DNA from: Dastarcus helophoroides
Taxonomy: Eukaryota; Arthropoda; Insecta; Coleoptera; Bothrideridae
Assembly: GCA_028583605.1 (NCBI GenBank)
Contig: CM053327.1
Location: 43,755,059 to 43,819,058 of the forward strand
Reading direction: 5' to 3'
DNA length: 64,000 bases
Program-made: the position numbers and the translations under genes
The notes under the pieces: model-generated
What the model was told of the DNA's origin: nothing
The model's database searches: none
The model's input: only the letters and a program-made list of their open reading frames with translations
Part shown: positions 31,740 through 42,879 of the stretch, piece by piece
Position numbering within the stretch: the stretch's first letter is position 1
Layout of the letters: each line of letters begins with the position of its first letter

Positions 31740-32789
31740 AAGATAACCAAGGACCAGTCCGTTCCATCAAAAGAAAATAATTAAATAAACGGTACTTTAT
31801 TTTAATGCAATGTCCTTTTTTTCTAACCTTTAACAACCAGTATACTTACTGTATTTGCTCAAAGAAAAGGTGGCAACCCCAAGTGCAACACATCGTCATA
31901 ATAGTATAAGCATAAGCAAAACAATAAGCAATCCAAGCTTTGAAAGAAGCCTCTGTTCGTGTTGTTTCGATTTCGTTCGCATCATTTTGCTATATGAAAT
32001 ATCAGATCAGTGTCGGCTAGGCGCTTGTGACTTTTCGCATATGCAGTCATGCAGAGCTGTTACTCTTTATATCTTCTTTGCGAAGTAGTGAGTGCAGTGT
32101 CATTCATGTATACAGACATATCCATTCAAAATAAGAGAGTCTTTCACTATATTGAATATACTCCTTCCTTGATAACTAAATAATGTAATAATCTGGTGTA
32201 AATACCCGGGATTAAAGGGGATGGCGTAATTTTTGGTATTTAGACATTTAGATGGGTTCAGTGACTTTCGCATAATCAAATAAAACCATCCTACATAAGT
32301 AAAATTAATTCCTAATGTCTCCCAACTTATACCACTTCGCTCCAATAAATCGGCAATTGTAAGCTGCTGCAAATCTGCTCCGCAGAATTTAATGGCTTCA
32401 TTAGCACAGAAATTCTCTTTTTAATTAAATTTTTGGTCCTGAGAATTCTAAGACTGTTTAATAGTTTTTAATCAACCAACTCTAAAGGCCAGTTATAATT
32501 TTTAATGAAATCAATTGTTAGAAAGGCTTGTGAGAATCGATTGTACGAGAATGCCACAGTAAGAATTTGAAATTTTCTCTTTAAAATCGATATTTTAAAA
32601 AATAAGCTGACGATTTGAAGTGTAAACTTGAAATGTTTTCTCTTTATTCCACTTTAGAATGTTTCAAGAACTCCTGACTTTTGCAATCTCGAAATTTAAA
32701 ATGTAAACTTTACATTTGTGTGCGGAATTTCAAATTTGATCTTAAAATTTTGAATGAGGAATTTCGACTTGCAATCAATGAAATTTCTA
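31740..32789. other. No confident gene; hypothetical 90-codon frame at 32100-32372 (minus)
   Basis: Most of this stretch is unremarkable. The minus frame 32100-32372 has somewhat protein-like composition and continues upstream of its first Met by about 17 codons, but I recognise no family and see no good splice acceptor. It could be an exon or decayed gene fragment, or chance. Confidence 0.25.
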
Positions 32790-32795
32790 ATTCGA

Positions 32796-33005
32796 AATTT
32801 CGAAAAGTCGAAATTTCGAAAAGTCGAAATTTCGAAAAGTCGAAATTTCGAAAAGTCGAGATTTCGAAAAGTCGAGATTTCGAAAAGTCGAGATTTCGAA
32901 AAGTCAAGATTTCGAAAAGTCGAGATTTCGAAAAGTCGAAATTTCGAAAAGTCGAGATTTCGAAAAGTCAAGATTTCGAAAAGTCGAGATTTCGAAAAGT
33001 CGAAA
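32796..33005 (+). repeat. 16-bp minisatellite GAAATTTCGAAAAGTC
   Basis: About 13 perfect or near-perfect units of GAAATTTCGAAAAGTC, with A/G variation at one position (CGAAAT or CGAGAT). AAATTTCGAAAAGTCG is close to palindromic in part. Because 16 is not a multiple of 3, frames on both strands stay open and give Lys/Ser/Arg-rich artefact proteins. Confidence 0.93.
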
Positions 33006-34380
33006 TTGCTTTAGAAAATCCGAAAGGTTTTTAAAAATATCCTAAATTTTCTCAAACTTTGACTATTTCTTTTCGAATCTTCGACTTTATTTTCAAAAAG
33101 ATCGTAATTGCCAGAATTCTGATTTAAAACTTCATTTTCGAATTATGTCTCAACCAATTTACGTAGTTTCTTGAAATTTTGATTTTAGTAATAAAACTGT
33201 AATGCTAAAGTTGAATTAAAAATATTAAACTTAAAATATATTAATGCATTGTTTAAACTAGAAATTTTGGAAACAAAATTGGGACTTAGAAAAAGAGTCG
33301 AATTTCTGAAAAAAAAAAAATAAGTAAAAAATTTTAAAAACTTTTTTTTTCGAAATATTTACTTGCTTTTCGACTTTTATCTAACTTATAACTTGAACCC
33401 CAGCTTCCACCATATTTTTTCAAAATTTCGAATTATTAAAAATTATGTATTTATCAGAAGTAATTAGCTAAGAATCGTAATGATACAAAAAAAATGGTTT
33501 TCGTTATAAAATAAATATTAGATTATACCAGAATATTTCAATAAGGTTTAAATGAAAATATAAAAAAAATCACATTTTTAACTTTGCTTTTGCACGTTTC
33601 AATCCATAAATATAACTTAAAGAGTATTCTTTATCGAAAATTTGGAATTTAGGTCTTGCGTTGAGCAGACAACGCACAGCCTAAATCAATGACTCTAGAA
33701 GCACAAAATTTCGCACATGAGCAATTAGATCTAATTGCAATTAGATTCTATTTGCAATTAGACTCTAATTGCATCGGAATTAACCTGTATATCTCATTAA
33801 AGAAGCTGCTAGCATATTTTCCTTTTGAGCCGAATGTGTGTTAATAATTTGGTTTGGAAAAAAACTCAAAATATTCCACATTTACAAAGTCGGAGTTATT
33901 TTGAAATTCTGAGTTTAAATTCGGAACATTTCTACCTTAAACTCAGCAGTTTCTTAATTTTGAAATTGTTTTTTATAAATGTTGTGTTTTTTCGAGATGT
34001 TGATGTATTATTTTTTAATTTTATTTAACATTTCTTCGACCCAGTTTGTTGTTGATTTTCATTTCTAAACTCTATCTTGAAATATTGACGAGTGTTGGCA
34101 AAGTTTTGACTTGTACCTTAAAATGTTCAGAAGTCAGATAAAAATGGGCTTAAGCAGAAATTTCAGACAAAGTGTGTGGACAAAATACTCGCAATCATTT
34201 TAATCTCAAAATTTTAACATTTTTTTTAAGGTTTCGAAATGGGAATCGACGAAAACTTCATTTATATATTTTCATATTAGTTTCACGAGTGTGAAAATAA
34301 AAATAAATTGCACGCCCAAGAATACCTAAAATTTTCTGATTTTATCAAGATTTTATTAATTATTAAATATTTTATTTCAG
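33006..34380. other. AT-rich, probable intron sequence
   Basis: No gene is seen. A cluster of CAATTAGA/TCTAATTGCA repeats lies at 33718-33772. Positions 34018-34050 match the end of the inverted-repeat element at 49434 (TTTAACATTTCTTCG-CCCAGTTTG). The segment ends in a good splice acceptor at 34380. Confidence 0.45.
33718..33772. repeat. Short CAATTAGA/TCTAATTG repeat
   Basis: Four half-sites of the type GCAATTAGA or TCTAATTGC within 55 bp, in both orientations. TAATTG/CAATTA is a homeodomain core, but it is also expected by chance in AT-rich DNA. Confidence 0.5.
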
Positions 34381-34458
34381 GGTGGTACAACAGTTAGCAC
34401 AGTACTTCGTAGCCTTCAAGGTCAATCCGTTAGCAGAGAAAATTTATCGTATATTCAG
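34381..34458 (+). CDS. Probable internal coding exon, gene unknown
   Basis: The 78-bp exon is bounded by an acceptor (TTTATTTCAG) and a donor (CAG|GTAAGC), both near consensus. It is open in phase 0 for exactly 26 codons, beginning GGTTVSTVLRSL and ending SRENLSYIQ. Base composition is much less AT-biased than the flanks. I do not recognise the protein. If real, tens of kilobases around it are introns of a plus-strand gene, and the V-ATPase gene on the other strand could be nested in one. Confidence 0.6.
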
Positions 34459-35251
34459 GTAAGCTAAATCCATTGAAATAAAAAGGAAAAGTTCTTGACA
34501 AATCTCAAGAAATGATTAATGATATTATTTTAATATGAAAAGTTTCTATGAACAATATCTGACAAGAGGCATTTTTTTTTATTTTTCAATTATAACAAGA
34601 AAATTTGGATAACATTTCAAATTTATAGATAAGTAAAAAATGATATAATTTGATCTATTAACTGTTCACTGTAGCAATTAATACGGAACCCTAATTTGGG
34701 AGCTCGACTCGTTCTTGGCTATATTATTTAATTTTTAATAACTTCTAAACGCATTGACCTAGTTTTATGAAATTTCGACTTTATTGCTAAAATTAGACTT
34801 TGCTTTTAAAAAATAATAACAAATGGTTGAAAATTTGGAGCTTTATTTAAAAATTCGATATTTTGTTTTTGGAAATTTTCAACTTTTTCTCGAATTCAAA
34901 TTTTCTCAAAATATCGAACTTTTTGGTACAATTTGTTTATTAAAATAAATATTATTATTAACAAATTAAAATTAAGTTAAAGTTTTAATAAAAATTGGAA
35001 ACTTCGAGAAACATTTTCGAAAATTTCAAATTTTGGGTCGCAATTTCAAAAGTGTTAAAATTTAGAGACAAACGGTTAATATTTTTTAAAAATTTTGATT
35101 TTCTTATATAAAGTTTGCCTGTTTCGTGAAAATTACATCGAAGTATTAATGAAAAAACTAAAAGGTTTAAGAAAAGCTTTTTTAATTTTGAGAAAAATAT
35201 TCCTTGAAAACCTCAACTTTTTATGGAAATTTCAATAATTTCATCAACTTT
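34459..35251. other. AT-rich, probable intron sequence
   Basis: Degenerate AAATTTCGA-type sequence similar to the hAT-like interiors leads into family A copy 2. I found no matching CAGTGGCGG terminus here. Confidence 0.4.
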
Positions 35252-35422
35252 TAAGAAGTAATAAGTTGAGAATAAATAATATAAATAATATTTCTAGACA
35301 AAAATTTCGACAAATGAAAATATAAACATTACATCTGCATTTTTGGTCATTAGTTATTCAAGATGAGTGTTGGCTCCCGTTGAAGTAAATCCTCTCTACA
35401 CTTATGAGCATATTGATGACTA

Positions 35423-35950
35423 TGCAAGTAGAATGCAACCTATACCTACAAATTCATGCAGCCCTCCAGGCGTCTATAGTAAATCATAGGTAGCTGAACT
35501 ACCGACAGTTGAAACACTGCCACCTAGCGAAGCGGTTGCTCTCTAGGAGAGTTCCCAGAAGACAAGGATTCTATAATGCACAGACCAATAGGTTTGAACA
35601 TTTATTAGATTCGAAGTTTGGAAACCAAATACCGGTTTCGATCTTGTTAGATCTCGTCAGTTTGGTATATCCAACTCGAATGCTAATAAATGTTCCGATA
35701 AGTAAGTACTAAAACATTCACAGGCGTCAAGCGAGTGACTTTTAGTACTACCACCTATTGGTCTATAGAGAAACTATGGCCATCGCCAACAATGTCGTAT
35801 GCAAGAAGAATGCAACCTAGACTAAAAATTCATTTAGCCCTCCAGGCGGCATGTATAGTGGCGAATCATAGGTAGCTGAACTACCAACAGCTGAAACACT
35901 GCCACCTAGCGAAGCGGTTGCTCTCTAGGAAAAAGTTCCCAGAAGACAAG
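35423..35950 (-). repeat. Tandem hammerhead repeat: one full ~377-bp unit and a partial unit
   Basis: The border TGCAAG-AGAATGCAACC occurs at 35423 and 35800, giving a 377-bp period. Both units share CATGCAGCCCTCCAGGCG-type sequence and CACTGCCACCTAGCGAAGC. The full unit holds the hammerhead at 35624-35666; the partial unit ends before it. A tandem unit with a self-cleaving motif is the arrangement seen in Penelope-like elements and retrozymes. Confidence 0.75.
35624..35666 (-). ncRNA. Hammerhead ribozyme, family 1, copy c
   Basis: Same 43-nt sequence as copies a and b, on the minus strand: stem I 35666-35661 with 35629-35624, core CUGACGA next, stem II GAUC/GAUC, core GAA, stem III ACCGGU and cleavage base A at 35630. 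No core substitutions. Confidence 0.88.
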
Positions 35951-37309
35951 GATTCTAATGCATAGACCAGTCTAACAGTCTTAGTAAGGTTTATTTGCTT
36001 TATTGTAAATTAGGTGATTCTCGCAAGGTCTGCGCAAGGTCCAATAACGTCATATTTTAAAATAAAATAATTTCTCATTTAATTTTAATAAAATAATAGA
36101 TTCAATAAAGATTGGTGCTCCATATTCCAGTACCCCTTAAAATTGTAGGTGGAATGCAATATTATATCACCCATAAATATAGGGAATTGGTTTCTCTTGT
36201 GTCATGACTTGAAATAAATTTATAAGCCCAATTAAGCTCCTAGAAGTGTAAGGTTACTGGAATAAAATATCTTAAAAAGTACCCCGACAAATATTCTACA
36301 TTTTAATAAAAGTTTTATAAATATTACCTTAGCAACTTCCGAGATTATCTCGGATCAAAGATCAGTTGACAGACAGACTGAAGGCAGACAAACAGAAGCT
36401 TCAATTTCATTAATATAGATATAGAAAATTAAACCTTAACCTAAAAAAGAATCCTACAGAAACTGCTGCCATTAGTTTAATATAAGCGTTGAGTGATAAA
36501 TATTTTTTTTACTCAACGATCTAAGATACGTCTAATTGAATAGACGTAGTCCAGAAAATAATTCTCATGGATCTCGCACTTTGATGGCTAGTATAGCAGT
36601 CCCAGTAAGAGCCATTTTGTTGTAAACAGAAACTAGTTGTCAATAATCAAACCCCCACTTGAAGAAGTCTCCAAGAGTAAGGGCCGCAATGAGTCCAATA
36701 TAAGATACGACCGCAGTAATTGAATAGAAGTAGTTCGTTAGGCTTTCGAAATTTGAAAAACCCGTCGGAAGTTTATCAAGCTTTCACAAAGCCGGTTATA
36801 TTTCTTTGCGTCTGTTACCATTACAAGATAGAAGCTCTGCCTCCAGAAATTGTTTCAATTTAAAATCCCTCCCAGTGCAATTTTTCAGTTTTATGGCATT
36901 CTTGAGAGAAAAGGCTCAAGTCATTTGGCTAGTTCTAAAGCAAAGCCGAGCTGCAAAGGGAATACAATTGTACATATACAAAACAGTTGCTTCCAGTACA
37001 TGAGTCTTATTTAAAGAAGGAACTAAACATGACAAGCGAGATATTAAGACTTCATTGCGCTTTGAATAATATGTAACTGAATGGTTTTCGCTATATCTTT
37101 GGAGTTTTTCAAAAGGAAACCCATTCTTTGATGATCGGAAATCTAACAGACGCTTTTATCGTCGTAAAAGTCAAGGAAATAAGGAAAATAAGTTGGTGGA
37201 TGCGTTTAAAACCATTCCATAGAGACTGCTAACAGAAATGATAACTCAAAACTAGGAAAATAAAGAGTTTTTTAATATCAAATTAATTCTAACACCAGAA
37301 ATTGGATTT

Positions 37310-40300
37310 TGACACGTAGATTACGAATCTGAAAACGAAATTGGGCTACGACTTTTGGTTTGGAAGATATGAGAGTTTGAAGTTAGGAAGAAAGATCTTC
37401 CAAAACTTGAAAAAATTTCCATTTTTTAAAAGTGAGTTTATAGCATTTTTATAGAGTTTTCAGAATGTAGAGTAGGAATTTGAAAACCAAATTGGGCTAC
37501 GACTATCCGTTCACGAGATACAACTCTCGAAAGTTTCGAAATTTTCAAATTTTTGCCAAATTTCCTAAGGTTGAAATCAAAAGTCATTATTTAGGATTTG
37601 AAACTAGCCTATCACATGGATTTTGACCCGCAGCTTCCGAATTCAAAAGTCCAATTGAGCTGCGACTTTTGGTTTGGAAGATATTAGAGTTTGAAGTTAC
37701 GAAGAAAGTTCAAAACTTGTTCAAACTTCTTCCAAAACTTGAAAAAAAATTTCAATTTTCGAAAGTGAGTTTATAGCATTTTTATGGAGTTTTCGGGACG
37801 CAGAATACGAATTTGAAAACCAAATTCGGCTACGACTATCCATTCACGAGATACAACTTTCGAAAATTTCGAAATTTTCAAATTTTCGCCAAAATTCCTA
37901 AGGTCCAAATCAAAAGTCATTATTAAGGATTTAAAAGTAGCCCACATTGATTTTGACCCGCAGCTTCCGAATTTAAAAGCCCAATTGAGCTACGACTTTT
38001 GGTTTGGAAGATATGAGAGCTTGAAGTTACGAAGAAAGTTCAAAACTTGTTCAAAACTTCTTCCAAAACTTGAAAAGGTGTCCATTTTTCGAAAGTATGT
38101 TTACAGCATTTTTATGGAGTCTTCAGGACGTAGAATGAAAAGTTGAAAACCAAATTGGGCTACAACTATCCCTTCACGAGATAAAAACCTCGAAAGTTTC
38201 GATATTTTCAAATTTTCGCCAATTTCTCAAGGTCAAAATTCAAAAGTCATTATTTAGGATTTGAAAGTAGGCTATCATATGGATTTTGACCCGTAGCTTT
38301 CGAATCCAAAAGCCAAATTGAGCTACGACTTTTGGTTTGAAAGATATGACAGTTTGAAGTTAAGAAAAAAGTTCAAAACTTGTTCAAAACTTCTTCCAAA
38401 ACTTGAAAAAGTGTCCATTTTTCGAAAGTGTGTTTACAGCATTTTTATGGAGTCTTCAGGACGTAAAATAAGAAGTTGAAAACCAAATTGGGCTACAACT
38501 ATCCCTTCACGAGATAAAAGCCTCGAAAATTTCGACATTTTCAAATTTTCGCCAATTTCTCAAGGTCGAAATTCAAAAGTCATTATTTATGATTTGAAAC
38601 TGGCCTATCATATGGATTTTAAGCCGTAGCTTTCGAATCAAAAAGCCAAATTGAGCTACGACGTTTGGTTTGGAAGATATGAGAGTTTGAAGTTAAGAAA
38701 AAAGTTCAAAACTTGTTCAAAACTTCTTCCAAAACTAGAAAAAACGTCCATTTTTTGAAAGTATGTTTACAGCATTTTTATGGAGTCTTCAGGACGTAGA
38801 ATAAAAAGTTGAAAACGAAATTGGGCTACAACTATCCCTTCACGAGATAAAAGCCTCGAAAGTTTCGATATTTTTAAATTTTCGCCAATTTCTCAAGGTC
38901 GAAATTCAAAAGTCATTATTTAGGATTTGAAAGTAGCCTATCATGTGGATTTTGAGCCGTAGCTTCCGAATCCAAAAGCCAAATTGAGCTACGACTTTTG
39001 GTTTGGAAGATATGAGAGTTTGAAGTTACGAAGAAAGTTCAAAACTTGTTCAAAACTTCCTCCAAAACTAGAAGCAACGTCCATTTTTCGAAAGTATGTT
39101 TACAGCATTTTTATGGAGTCTTCAGGACGTAAAATAAGAAGTTGAAAACCAAATTGGGCTACAACTGTCCCTTCACGAGATAAAAGCCTCGAAAGTTTCG
39201 ACATTTTCAAATTTTCGCCAAATTTCTCAAGGTCTAAATTCAAAAGTCATTATTTATGATCTGAAACTGACCCATTATATGGATTTTGACCCGTAGCTTC
39301 CGAATCCAAAAGCCAAATTGAGCTACGACGTTTGGTTTGGAAGATATGACAGTTTGAAGTTAAGAAAAAAGTTCAAAACTTGTTCAAAACTTCTTCCAAA
39401 ACTTGAAAAAATGTGCATTTTTCGAAAGTATGTTTACAGCTTTTTTATCAAGTCTTCAGGACGTAAAAGAAGAAGTTGAAAACCAAATTGGGCTACAACT
39501 ATCCCTTCACGAGATAAAAGCCTCGAAAATTTCGACATTTTCAAATTTTCGCATATTTCTCAAGGTCGAAATTCAAAAGTCATTATTTAGAATTTGAAAG
39601 TAGCCTATCATATGGATTTTGAGCCGTAGCTTTCGAATCCAAAAGCCAAATTGAGCTACGACTTTTGGTTTGGAAAAGATGAGAGTTCGAAGTTACGAAA
39701 AAAGTTCAAAACTTATTCCAAAATTTGAAAAAGTTCCATTTTTCGAAAATGAGTTTATAGCATTTTTATGGAGTTTTAGGGACATAGAATAGGAATTTGA
39801 AAACCAAATTGGGCTACAACTATCCCTTCACGAGATAAAAGCCTCAAAAATTTCGACATTTTTAAATTTTCGCATATTTCTCAAGGTCGAAATTCAAAAG
39901 TCATTATTTAGGATTTGAAAGTAGCCTATCATATGGATTTTGAGCCGAAGCTTCCGAATCCAAAAGCCAAATTGAGCTACGACTTTTGGTTTGGAAAAGA
40001 TGAGAGTTTGAAGTTACGAAAAAAGTTCAAATCTTCTTTAAAACTTCTTCCAAAACTTGAAAAAATGTCCATTTTTCGAAAGTATGTTTACAGCATTTTT
40101 ATGTAGTCTTCAGGACGTAGAATGAGAAGTTGAAAACCAAATTGGGCTACAACTATTTCTTCACGAGATAAAAGCCTCGAAAGTTTCGATATTTTCAAAT
40201 TTTCGCCAATTTCTCAAGGTCGAAATTTAAAAGTCATTATTTAGGGTTGGACAGTAGTCTATCAGTTAGATTTTGACCCGTAGCTTCCGAATCCAAAAGC

Positions 40301-40920
40301 CAAATTGAGCTACGACTTTTGATTTGGAAGATATGAGAGTTTGAAGTTACGAAGAAAGTTCAAAACTTGTTCAAAACTTCTTCCAAAACTAGAAAAAACG
40401 TCCGTTTTTCGAAAGTATGTTTACAGCATTTTTATGGAGTCTTTAGGACGTAGAATAAGAAGTTGAAAACCAAATTGGGCTACAACTATCCCTTCACGAG
40501 ATAAAAGCCTCGAAAATTTCGACATTTTCAAATTTTCGCCAATTTCTCAAGGTCGAAATTCAAAAGTCATTATTTAGGATTTGAAAGTAGCCTATCATAT
40601 GGATTTTGAGCCGTAGCTTCCGAATCCAAAAGCCAAATTGGGCTACGACTTTTGGTTTGGAAAATATGAGAGTTTGAAATTACGAAAAAAGTTCAAAGGG
40701 TCCTCCTTCCAAAATTTGAAAAAATTTTCATTTTTCGAATGTGAGGTTATAGCATTTTTATAGAGGTAGAAATTCAAACGTTATTATTTAGGATTTAAAA
40801 GCATCCCATCAGATGGATTTGACCCGTAGCTTCCGAATTTGAAAATTAAATTAAGTTACGACTTTTGGTTTGGAAGATATGAGTGTTTGAAGTTATGAAA
40901 AAAGTCCCTTCTTCCGAAAC
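37310..40920 (+). repeat. ~334-bp dimeric satellite in family A copy 2
   Basis: The marker ATGGATTTTGA recurs near 38278, 38612, 38942, 39276, 39614, 39932, 40268 and 40598, so the period is 318-338 bp. The unit is the same two-half unit as at 14030-16460, but the array is about 1.2 kb longer. The outermost units on both sides are the most diverged, as expected for unequal exchange. Confidence 0.87.
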
Positions 40921-41486
40921 ATGGAAAAATGTCCCCTATGATACTATAGCTGGCCCGACGAACTTCGTACTGCCCCAGAATTCATAAATATTGTGTCGAT
41001 TTATTAGCTGAATCAAATTTTACATTAAAACATTTAATACGTTCTCACACAGGTTTTGTCCCTTCCCCACAAAGCCATGTGCCCTAGTGTTCACTATCGA
41101 TAGTTTCTATCATCGATATATCAATAGAATTTTACAAAAATATTGATAGTCTTAGCTGATCATTTTATTTAATAAAATGAATCTTCTAATTTGACCTGCT
41201 GTTGCCATCTAGGCTCCAACGATCGTCCCCGCGAAAGAGATAGCTGCTTCAATTCGCGGTGCAAGGCAAAACGATGCGAATTTTCCCAACAGTGGTAAAT
41301 ATCGTACATGTAACATGCAAAAAAATTTCTCGTTCGTTGATTTATTCTATTTCTATTGGAAGACGTAACATACACTTAACTATCTAATAGAATAGACGCA
41401 GAACATCTAATAGAATAGACACACAACAAATTCGTTCATAAACATGTATACATAATTTTTTAAGGATACGATTTTTTCTGGAGTAC

Positions 41487-41693
41487 AAAATTGAAATACA
41501 AATTTTGTCCCCTGAAACCAAGAAAGATTAAAAAACACAACAAAAGTTGCTCTAACGCGTTTCCTCGGCCATCAGAGATATTGAGATACTTAATATCTCT
41601 TTGAAGATGATGTCGAAACGCGTTAGAGCAACCTTTGTTCTGTTTTTTTAATCTTTCTTGGTTTCAGGGTACAAGATTTGTATTTCAATTTTT
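41487..41693. repeat. Foldback element copy
   Basis: Palindromic arms start from TTTGTCCCCTGAAACCAAG and GGTTTCAGGGTACAAG, with GCTCTAACGCGTTTC inside. The centre has lost part of stem II of the hammerhead-like core (TTTGAAGATGATGTCGAAAC). Confidence 0.8.
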
Positions 41694-42879
41694 CAAAATA
41701 ACCAATTCACGAAAATTTCTGGAGTCACTTCAGTAGCGTATGGCAAATTTTATAAATCGAGAAACTATTCAGAAAGGTTTTATTCGTTTTCCCCTTGTTA
41801 ACGACCATAAAGAATAAAATTGGTCTTTTTACTCGAAGCTTCGATTTTATCCAAATTGCCTTTTAAAATTTCGATTTTTGTATAAATTCTTCTTTTTTTA
41901 AATCTTTTTTCCTCGAATTTGCCTTTTTTTTAAATTGGACGCGATGAAAAGTGACCCATTTTGTCTAATATACTTTTGAATAACCAAATATTAGACGTAA
42001 TCACCTGTAAAAGTTAATCGCGAAAGTGTGTTTGTCTGTTTGTTTGTCCGCTTTCCACAACTAGATTACAGAAGTCATTTTGAGGAAAATTGGCATAAAC
42101 AATTCTTACGATGTGGAAGAGTTAGTAGGCTACTTCTTATTTCAAACTTATATCCAAAAGGCTTAAATAATGTTAATAACTTTTTTAGATGATGTAAACA
42201 ATTATCGAAAATAAAGGGAGTCATTATTTTGACAGCGGCCCCTCTTCGTAACTCCTCGGACTATTACCATAGAAGTAGGCGTCTGCATTATCGATTTCAG
42301 TAATGTTACGTTACCGGCGTGCATTTGAACTAATTCCAAATTTGATTTCAGTGTAAAATTGTTTTCAACTATTCAGTTGAATAGTAGTTATTTATTCAAG
42401 ATCGCTGACGAAGTCGACTAGTACATTATGTGTACAAGAAACGTGGTATTTTATTTTAATTCGTGTAAAATTTTTGACCAATAATCGCGAAGTTATATTC
42501 TACATTTAGCTTCTGCTGGATCCCCTCTGGCGCAGGATTCATAAAATCGATTTGGCGCTTAGTTTAACGTTGTTTCATTAGAGGGCATTGAATCTGAATT
42601 TATTGGAGCGTTACTTGGAAGGAGAAATCTACCGATAGCTTCATCGTCCCCAGGATATTACTTTGTAGATGTCGCTAATAGGCAATTACAACATATAAAA
42701 TTGAGTTTTTTTATAATGAAATAAATTAGCTACGAAGAAAATACAAATTTTCCATTCAATAATAATTATATTTATCATACTTTATTAAGAAATACTTTAA
42801 GTATTTTCAGAATTTTTTTATTCCAATGAGATATTAAAACCATGAAGGCGTACAAAGGACATCGATTAAAAATTTATTT
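41694..42879. other. No gene recognised
   Basis: Mixed AT-rich sequence. A GTTTGTCTGTTTGTTTGTCC stretch near 42030 resembles the dispersed repeats at 61206 and 36290. No coding frame is supported. Positions 40961-41486, before the foldback, likewise show no gene; the 68-codon minus frame at 41169-41375 has no recognisable motif. Confidence 0.35.

Larger units (their letters stand above)
35252..40960 (+). repeat. Dispersed composite repeat family A, copy 2
   Basis: This copy aligns with copy 1 from AAGAAGTAATAAGTTGA onward. It preserves the uninterrupted errantivirus target (single ATAT at 36974-36977). It differs by holding one extra ~377-bp hammerhead repeat at 35423-35799 and a longer satellite. 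Small frames within it are not genes. Confidence 0.85.

Noticed and set aside
32681..33034. 117-codon plus and 91-codon minus repeat proteins
   Set aside because: They follow the 16-bp minisatellite in several frames at once; no start context or domain.
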